Assembly: GCA_910585335.1 (NCBI GenBank)
Contig: CAJUCU010000011.1
Span: 18,389-28,922, forward strand
DNA from: an uncultured Bacilli bacterium
Lineage (GTDB): Bacteria > Bacillota_I > Bacilli_A > RF39 > UBA660
Length of the DNA: 10,534 nt
Reading direction: 5' to 3'
Shown: positions 6,219 to 10,534 of the stretch, piece after piece
Layout of the letters: every line of letters begins with the position of its first letter
Numbering within the stretch: the first letter of the stretch is position 1
Made by a program: the position numbers and the translations under genes
Notes under the pieces: model-generated
The model's input: only the letters and a program-made list of their open reading frames with translations
Databases searched by the model: none
What the model was told of the DNA's origin: nothing

Positions 6219-6316
6219 GATTTATTCTGTTTATATATTTGGTAATAAACTAGTTTGCTATAAAATAAAATATTTAGTAAATGCTCATCTATTTTTCTGC
6301 TATCTTTTTTATGGTA

Positions 6317-6348
6317 TTGTAAAAGTTTTCAAGTAATGGTATTATAAT
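6317..6348 (+). promoter_or_regulatory. Promoter of the Pro-rich membrane protein gene
   Basis: TTGTAA (6317-6322) is 17 bp from TATTAT (6340-6345), which has an upstream TG (6337-6338) as an extended -10. An overlapping TATAAT (6343-6348) is an alternative -10. The rest of the 6219-6316 gap is AT-rich and shows only a short palindrome, AAACTAGTTT at 6247-6256. Confidence 0.55.
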
Positions 6349-6370
6349 AATAAGAATAGAGGGTGGAAAG

Positions 6371-6877
6371 ATGGATTTTATTATTACTTTTTTTAGAGAT
6401 ATATTAGATGGGCCAGTTTATACTATCGTGACGGTTATTAGTTCTATTTTCATTTGTGCATCTATTGGGTATTTGGCTGAGAAGAAGCAAAGGGAGAAGA
6501 AGGAGAAAGAACAATATGTGGAGGCACCTGTTGTTTCTCAAGCAGTACCATCATCCATTCCTGTCACTTCTTTTTCTGTGTCTGCTCCGCCACCAACGCC
6601 AGAAGTTACTACTTTTCCAAGTCCTTCTACTACTCCAGAAAGTGTAGGGGTAGCTTATCCTACGACAGCAGCTGGTCCTGTTGTTCAAATTGATCAACCA
6701 CCTGTCGGGCCAATTCCATCCCCTGCTGATCCCGTTGCTGTTTTATCCCCACAAATTCCTTCTACGGCCCCTGCTGTACAAGGAACTGCTACTGTGCAAA
6801 GTCCTGGTTCTGTTGTCTTGCAAGCACCTAATTTGAATCAGAATTCTGAAGTGCCAACTTCTGTTAATCAAGGGTAA
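6371..6877 (+). CDS. Single-pass membrane protein with long Pro-rich uncharged tail, function unknown
   Basis: This 168-aa protein starts at ATG 6371 after a GAGGGTGG ribosome binding site. It has one hydrophobic segment (about 15-36, VYTIVTVISSIFICASIGYL), then a basic/acidic stretch EKKQREKKEKE (37-47). A tail of about 121 residues (48-168) follows with roughly 24 prolines plus Ser, Thr, Val and Ala and not a single Lys or Arg. The positive-inside rule puts the KKQREKK stretch, and so the tail, in the cytoplasm. The tail is probably disordered and could bind SH3-like or other Pro-recognising partners, or act as a spacer. It lies immediately upstream of cdaA on the same strand, but cdaA has its own probable promoter and I see no strong hairpin between them. 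No family is recognised. Confidence 0.82.
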   Translation: MDFIITFFRDILDGPVYTIVTVISSIFICASIGYLAEKKQREKKEKEQYVEAPVVSQAVPSSIPVTSFSVSAPPPTPEVTTFPSPSTTPESVGVAYPTTAAGPVVQIDQPPVGPIPSPADPVAVLSPQIPSTAPAVQGTATVQSPGSVVLQAPNLNQNSEVPTSVNQG

Positions 6878-6883
6878 AAAAAC

Positions 6884-6912
6884 TTTATTTCAAAATGAAT
6901 ATTTGATATACT
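6884..6912 (+). promoter_or_regulatory. Probable extended -10 promoter of cdaA
   Basis: TATACT (6907-6912) with TG two bases upstream (6904-6905) is a good extended -10. The -35, TTTATT (6884-6889, 17-bp spacer), is weak. AAGGAG at 6931-6936 then serves ATG 6945. Read-through from the upstream gene remains possible because no terminator lies between. Confidence 0.5.
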
Positions 6913-6944
6913 GAATAAGTAACATTGGAGAAGGAGATGATGTA

Positions 6945-7778
6945 ATGCCTTTAACTGTAACAGATATTTTATCAATTGCTCGTAAACTTGTTGATATATG
7001 TCTTGTCTGGGCAATTTTCTATTTTATTTTAAAAAATATTCGTAATAATGTAAAACTTTCTTTAATTTTTAAAGGGGTTGCCTTTATTATTATTTTAAAA
7101 GTAGTTAGTAAGATTTGTGGATTTACTACAATTGGTGTATTACTAGAATATATTATTATGTGGGGACCACTTGCTTTAATTATTGTTTTTCAACCAGAGA
7201 TTCGTACTATTTTGGAGCAGCTTGGAAGAACACAATTATTAGGACGTCATAAAACACTTACCGTTGATGAAAGAGAGCATTTGGTTTATCAAATCATTCA
7301 ATCTCTTGAGTATTTGCGTAAACAAAGAATTGGAGCGCTTATCGTTTTAGAAAGAGATGTTAGTTTGTCAGACTATATTGGAAAAGCGAAAAAACTTTAT
7401 GCTGATTTATCAAGTGATTTACTAATTTCTATCTTTTTCCCTAACAATCCACTTCATGATGGTGGTGTCATTATTCAAGGTGATCGTGTTACTTGTGCGG
7501 GTGCTGTTTTTCCAACTAGTAGTAGTTCGAAGATTAATCGTCATTTAGGAACTCGTCATCGTGCTGCACTTGGTATTGCCGAAGAGACAGATTGTATTTC
7601 TATTGTGGTAAGTGAAGAGACAGGACGTTTATCTATTGCTGTTAAAGGGGAATTATTTTATAACCTTTCCATGGATGATGTCCGTATTATGTTAATTGAT
7701 GAACTTAGACCAAAACAAGATTTGGATTATGATGAAGATGAAATAGATGAGGAAGAGATATATGAAGAGAATAATTAA
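6945..7778 (+). CDS. cdaA: Diadenylate cyclase CdaA (c-di-AMP synthase, membrane bound)
   Basis: This 277-aa protein makes cyclic di-AMP from two ATP at the inner face of the membrane. c-di-AMP controls potassium and osmolyte balance and wall integrity in Bacillota. Three N-terminal membrane segments (about 14-30, 39-57, 67-82) precede a DisA_N cyclase domain (about 85-245). The signature is clear: VFQPEIRTILEQLGR (81-95), PNNPLHDGG (166-174), GTRHRAALGI (202-211) and VSEETGR (222-228). The catalytic motif normally written DGA reads DGG here (172-174), while the ATP-binding RHR is intact. A very acidic tail (259-275, DLDYDEDEIDEEEIYEE) follows the domain. The end overlaps cdaR by 17 bp, so the two are translated together. 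Length and order match known CdaA proteins. Confidence 0.96.
   Translation: MPLTVTDILSIARKLVDICLVWAIFYFILKNIRNNVKLSLIFKGVAFIIILKVVSKICGFTTIGVLLEYIIMWGPLALIIVFQPEIRTILEQLGRTQLLGRHKTLTVDEREHLVYQIIQSLEYLRKQRIGALIVLERDVSLSDYIGKAKKLYADLSSDLLISIFFPNNPLHDGGVIIQGDRVTCAGAVFPTSSSSKINRHLGTRHRAALGIAEETDCISIVVSEETGRLSIAVKGELFYNLSMDDVRIMLIDELRPKQDLDYDEDEIDEEEIYEENN
7749..7756 (+). promoter_or_regulatory. Ribosome binding site deciding the start of cdaR
   Basis: GAGGAAGA lies inside the coding end of cdaA and ends 5 bases before ATG 7762 (its GAGG core ends 9 bases before). The in-frame ATG at 7747 precedes this site, so 7762 is preferred. Confidence 0.65.
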
Positions 7779-9117
7779 ACCATTTAAAATTTTATTTCGT
7801 CATATTGGTAACTTTTTTGATAAATTATTAATTACTCCTATTACGAAAGTATTTCTTAAAATTGCAGAGTTTTTCAAAGATAATGGCAAAATCATTGAAC
7901 GATTCTTTGGAAAAAAGTCAACATTAATTGTGTTATCTTTGATTCTTGCGTTCTTGGTCTTTGTTATTATTGATCGTGAGAGCAATGTCATGATTGATCA
8001 GTATGCAGAAATTTTGTATGATCAACCAGTCTCAGCAGTTTATAATGAAGAGCTTTATGTAGTAGAAGGCTTACCAAAGGCAGTTGATATTACTTTAGTC
8101 GGGCAAAAACGTCATATCTTTTTGGCAAAACAAGCACCATCTAAAGGTGTGTCAGTGGATCTTACTGGGCTTAAGCCAGGAAATCATAAGGTAACACTTA
8201 AATATTCCCAACGTTTGAAATCTCTTGATTATAAACTAGATCCTTCTACCATTACTGTCACGATTTATGAAAAAGTATCTGAGACGAAGAGCTTGACTGT
8301 AGATATTTTACATAAAGATAATTTAGATAGTAAACTTTATATTAAAGATATTGAACTTGATCGAAGTGATGTTATTGTTAAGGGTGCTGCTTATAAACTT
8401 AAGAAAGTTGCAACAGTTAAGGCTTTGGTCGATGTTGATAATTTCGTAAATCCAAAAGCTGGTACTATGACACTTAAGGATGTTCCTCTTGTCGCTTATG
8501 ATACGGATGGAAAGATTGTGGATGTTGAAATCGTGCCAAAGAGCGTCGATGCAAAAGTTGTGATTACATCTCCACATAAAGAAGTTCCAATTAAAATAGT
8601 ACCAAAAGGTAACTTAGCATTTGGTAAATCTATTAATGCTATTACTACTAGTATCAATACAATCACTGTTTATGGTGAACAGTCTGCAGTTGATAAATTA
8701 GAAGAATTAGAAGTAGAGATTGATGTTAAGGATTTGGATAAGAATAAAGACTTTAATATTACTCTAAAACGTCCTAATGGTATTACAGAATTAAGTCAAA
8801 AAACAATTACTGTCAAAGTGGAAATTGATAATTCTACTACAAAAGAATTTAAAAATATTCATATTGTCACTGAAAACTTAAACAACAATTATGCAGTTCA
8901 AGCGTTATCTGCTGAAGATAGTATCGTAACTGTTGTAGTTAAGGGTAGTGAAAGTGCCATTAAGTTATTAGATGAATCTACTATTAAAGCATATATTGAT
9001 CTTAAAAACTATGGTGTTGGAGAACATGAGGTTCCAGTTGAAGTAAAAGGTGATGACTTAAAATTAACCTATACTTCTAAGACTAAAAAAGTACGAGTTC
9101 GTATTACACAAAAATAA
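7762..9117 (+). CDS. cdaR: CdaR, YbbR-domain regulator of CdaA
   Basis: This 451-aa protein is a membrane-anchored extracytoplasmic partner that binds CdaA and modulates c-di-AMP synthesis. The N-terminal cytoplasmic stretch (1-52) is basic and amphipathic (MKRIIKPFKILFRHIGNFFD). One membrane segment follows (about 53-70, STLIVLSLILAFLVFVII), then four YbbR repeats at roughly 83-163, 177-258, 263-346 and 352-435. These are beta-rich units with typical edges such as GLPKAVDITLVGQK, VDVDNFVNPKAGT, ITVYGEQSAVDKL and VVVKGSESAIKLLD. The start at 7762 uses a GAGGAAGA site within cdaA. In many Bacillota glmM follows in the same operon. Here transcription ends at a strong hairpin instead. Four repeats is within the range known for the family. 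Confidence 0.93.
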   Translation: MKRIIKPFKILFRHIGNFFDKLLITPITKVFLKIAEFFKDNGKIIERFFGKKSTLIVLSLILAFLVFVIIDRESNVMIDQYAEILYDQPVSAVYNEELYVVEGLPKAVDITLVGQKRHIFLAKQAPSKGVSVDLTGLKPGNHKVTLKYSQRLKSLDYKLDPSTITVTIYEKVSETKSLTVDILHKDNLDSKLYIKDIELDRSDVIVKGAAYKLKKVATVKALVDVDNFVNPKAGTMTLKDVPLVAYDTDGKIVDVEIVPKSVDAKVVITSPHKEVPIKIVPKGNLAFGKSINAITTSINTITVYGEQSAVDKLEELEVEIDVKDLDKNKDFNITLKRPNGITELSQKTITVKVEIDNSTTKEFKNIHIVTENLNNNYAVQALSAEDSIVTVVVKGSESAIKLLDESTIKAYIDLKNYGVGEHEVPVEVKGDDLKLTYTSKTKKVRVRITQK

Positions 9118-9154
9118 AAAGATTTGCATGATTTGATTTGCAAATCTTTTTTTT
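9116..9154. terminator. Bidirectional terminator between cdaR and the DUF378 gene
   Basis: A 12-bp stem, AAAAAGATTTGC (9116-9127) with GCAAATCTTTTT (9140-9151), has a 12-base loop. A T tract follows on the plus strand and the matching A tract acts on the minus strand. It touches both stop codons (cdaR at 9115-9117, DUF378 at 9155-9153), so both convergent genes end on the same hairpin. Confidence 0.9.
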
Positions 9155-9353
9155 AATCTTCAAAATGATGAAATAATAGTGTAATACTAATTAATCCACA
9201 GATTCCTATTAGCACATATACAATTTTGGCAATGATATTATCTACGCCACCAAAGATTGTTGCTACAAGGTCTAGATTAAATAGTCCAACTAGTGCCCAA
9301 TTTAGCGCACCAATAATAATTAGTACTAAGGCAATCTTTTTTAATATTTCCAT
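9153..9353 (-). CDS. DUF378 (YuzA-like) small membrane protein
   Basis: This 66-aa protein has two hydrophobic segments (about 5-25 and 41-61). It matches the DUF378 family by IALVLIIIGALNWALVGLFN (7-26), then FGGVDNIIAKIVYVLIGICGL (34-54). The family spans many Bacillota and other bacteria, is always small, and has no established function. ATG 9353 is preceded by AAAGGAG. It is convergent with cdaR and divergent from the lipoprotein gene, so it is a single-gene unit. Its length is normal for the family. I see no regulatory site beyond the ribosome binding site. Confidence 0.92.
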   Translation of the reverse strand: MEILKKIALVLIIIGALNWALVGLFNLDLVATIFGGVDNIIAKIVYVLIGICGLISITLLFHHFED

Positions 9354-9474
9354 GTTATCGCTCCTTTACTCATACTTCTTTACTACTTATTATGAACGCA
9401 TTTTTCTAAAATTATTCGTAATAATCTTTATTTTTTTCCATATAGTTAAATGAGAATATAAATGAGGTGAAAAA
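9354..9474. promoter_or_regulatory. Divergent promoter region between the DUF378 and lipoprotein genes
   Basis: This is 121 bp of AT-rich DNA. A ribosome binding site lies at each end (AAAGGAG for the minus gene; GAGGTGA at 9464-9470 for the plus gene). TATAGT at 9441-9446 is a possible plus -10 and the minus-strand CATAAT near 9393-9388 a possible minus -10. Neither has a convincing -35. Confidence 0.35.
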
Positions 9475-10470
9475 ATGAAAAAATTATTGCTTTGTATTTT
9501 TTTATCGCTATTTTTAATTACAGGTTGTGGGAAAAATAGTGAAAGTGATATTGTAGTGGATATAGATAAAAAAATTAATAAATTAAAATCTTATCAAATA
9601 GAAGGAAAACTAGAAATTGTTAATAATGATGATGTATATAATTACGATGTTTTAGTGGCTTATAAGGAAAAGGATTTTTATAAAGTTTCTTTGAAAAACG
9701 TGGCCAATAATCATGAGCAGATTATTTTAAAAAATAAAGATGGCGTATATGTTTTGACACCTTCCTTAAATAAAAGCTTTAAATTTCAAAGTGATTGGCC
9801 ATATAGTAATTCTCAAATTTATTTATTGTCTTCCTTGCGCGATGATATCAAAAATGATGATAAACGGGAATTTGTAGAAAATAAGAGTAGTTATGAATTT
9901 GTGACAAAAGTAAATTATCCTAATAATCGAAAATTAACTTCACAAAAGATTATTCTTGATAAAGATTTAAAGCCGAAAACGGTTAAAGTTTTAAACGAAG
10001 AAAAAATACCACAAATGACTATGACTTTTACTGACATTGATTATAGTCCTACATTTAAGAAAGATTTTTTTAATCTAGATGTGGCAATGAAAAGTGCTAA
10101 AGTAGAAGAGCAGGCTGAGCGAACTTCTAAAATTGATGAAGCGATTTATCCTCTTGTTACACCAACTGGAACGAAACTAGTTAGTGAAGAGAAGATTAAA
10201 AAGACAGATGGAGAACGTGTTATTTTAACTTTTGATGGGGAAAAACCATTTCTGTTAGTTGAGGAGACTGCGAATGTTTCTGATGAATTGACTGTAGTAC
10301 CTACTTATGGTGATATTTATCGCTTGATGGATACGATTGGTGTTATGACGGATAATTCTCTTTCTTGGACTTCTGCTGGAATTGAATACTATTTAGTAAG
10401 TGACGTCATGAGCACAGATGAATTAGTAGAAATAGCACAATCCATTAATGTCTTACCTACGATGAAATAA
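9475..10470 (+). CDS. Lipoprotein with LolA-like fold, YdcC/GerS-like
   Basis: This 331-aa protein starts at ATG 9475 after GAGGTGA. Residues 1-18 form a lipoprotein signal peptide with lipobox ITGC; Cys18 would be lipid-modified and anchored outside the membrane. Residues about 28-205 read as a LolA/LppX-type half-barrel (INKLKSYQIEGKLEI, YKVSLKNVANNHEQIILKNKDGVYVLTPSLNKSFKF, KTVKVLNEEKIPQMTMTFTDIDY). The C-terminal part (about 220-327, ending GIEYYLVSDVMSTDELVEIAQSI) resembles DUF4367-type tails. Length is close to Bacillus YdcC, a sporulation-associated LolA-like protein; the clostridial germination lipoprotein GerS is a shorter relative by fold. Its role here is not known. A terminator directly follows. 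Confidence 0.82.
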   Translation: MKKLLLCIFLSLFLITGCGKNSESDIVVDIDKKINKLKSYQIEGKLEIVNNDDVYNYDVLVAYKEKDFYKVSLKNVANNHEQIILKNKDGVYVLTPSLNKSFKFQSDWPYSNSQIYLLSSLRDDIKNDDKREFVENKSSYEFVTKVNYPNNRKLTSQKIILDKDLKPKTVKVLNEEKIPQMTMTFTDIDYSPTFKKDFFNLDVAMKSAKVEEQAERTSKIDEAIYPLVTPTGTKLVSEEKIKKTDGERVILTFDGEKPFLLVEETANVSDELTVVPTYGDIYRLMDTIGVMTDNSLSWTSAGIEYYLVSDVMSTDELVEIAQSINVLPTMK

Positions 10471-10498
10471 ACAGTTATTGTTTATTTTTTCTTTTTTT
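10465..10498 (+). terminator. Rho-independent terminator of the lipoprotein gene
   Basis: AAATAAACA (10465-10473) pairs with TGTTTATTT (10479-10487) around a 5-base loop. A long T-rich run continues to about 10498. The stem includes the stop codon TAA (10468-10470). Confidence 0.8.
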
Positions 10499-10511
10499 AT
10501 TTTGGGACTTG

Positions 10512-10520
10512 TGTTATACT
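10512..10520 (+). promoter_or_regulatory. Candidate extended -10 promoter for a gene beyond the window
   Basis: TG-T-TATACT (10512-10520) is a good extended -10 element; the upstream -35 region is only a T run. The final GGTGATG may be the ribosome binding site of a gene that begins outside the window. Confidence 0.35.
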
Positions 10521-10534
10521 CTTGTTGGTGATGG

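Noticed and set aside
6219..6316. Hidden small gene or RNA in the gap before the Pro-rich protein gene
   Set aside because: The stretch is AT-rich with no start plus ribosome binding site and no stable GC-containing hairpin; only a 10-bp palindrome was seen.
6456..6647. Overlapping 63-codon frame within the Pro-rich protein gene
   Set aside because: Its Leu/Arg-rich composition is what an out-of-frame reading of Pro/Ser/Thr codons gives, and no start signal is seen.
9226..9453. Plus-strand 75-codon frame opposite the DUF378 gene
   Set aside because: It lies antisense to a recognised family member and lacks a convincing ribosome binding site or domain.

Overview
The window is low-GC DNA with AT-rich codon use, strong GAGGTG/AAGGAG ribosome binding sites, Rho-independent terminators and sigma-A-like promoters. 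UGA is used as a stop (the gene at 5383 ends in TGA) and Trp is written TGG, so the standard bacterial code applies and this is not a UGA-Trp mollicute. The gene set (CdaA/CdaR, DUF378, a LolA/YdcC-like lipoprotein, LysM and PG_binding_1 proteins, a 2-hydroxyacyl-CoA dehydratase-like ATPase system) points to an anaerobic Bacillota, plausibly an uncultured gut-type lineage. The species cannot be named from sequence alone. No mobile element, CRISPR array, tRNA, rRNA or riboswitch was found, and no gene-free stretch exceeds about 210 bases.

Left part (1-1368). Two divergent genes flank a 68-bp AT-rich gap. A cut-off minus-strand gene begins with a carboxypeptidase-regulatory/SleC-N-like beta domain. 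A plus-strand gene encodes two PG_binding_1 domains and four LysM repeats. Neither has a signal peptide, which would fit spore-layer proteins made in a mother cell, but this is inference. A strong hairpin at 1343-1367 serves as a shared terminator with the following operon.

Middle left (1366-4323, minus strand). Three overlapping genes form one operon with a clear promoter at 4350-4378. They encode a DUF2229 'CoA protein activase' subunit, a 2-hydroxyacyl-CoA dehydratase D-like subunit, and an ASKHA ATPase activase with an [4Fe-4S]-type cysteine pair and an extra Cys-rich tail. This looks like an unfused form of the large activase-dehydratase proteins, an ATP-driven low-potential reductase whose substrate is unknown. 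A perfect 7-bp palindrome lies in the promoter spacer.

Middle right (4421-6877, plus strand). A short, degenerate Ppx/GppA-like ASKHA protein is followed by an unrecognised 260-aa protein with its own strong promoter, and then by a single-pass membrane protein with a 120-residue Pro-rich tail lacking Lys and Arg.

Right part (6945-10470). cdaA (c-di-AMP synthase, with DGG in place of the usual DGA motif) overlaps cdaR (YbbR regulator, four YbbR repeats). The usual third gene, glmM, is absent here. Instead a convergent DUF378 membrane protein shares a bidirectional terminator with cdaR. Divergent to it is a LolA/YdcC-like lipoprotein gene with its own terminator. The last bases carry a candidate promoter for a gene beyond the window.
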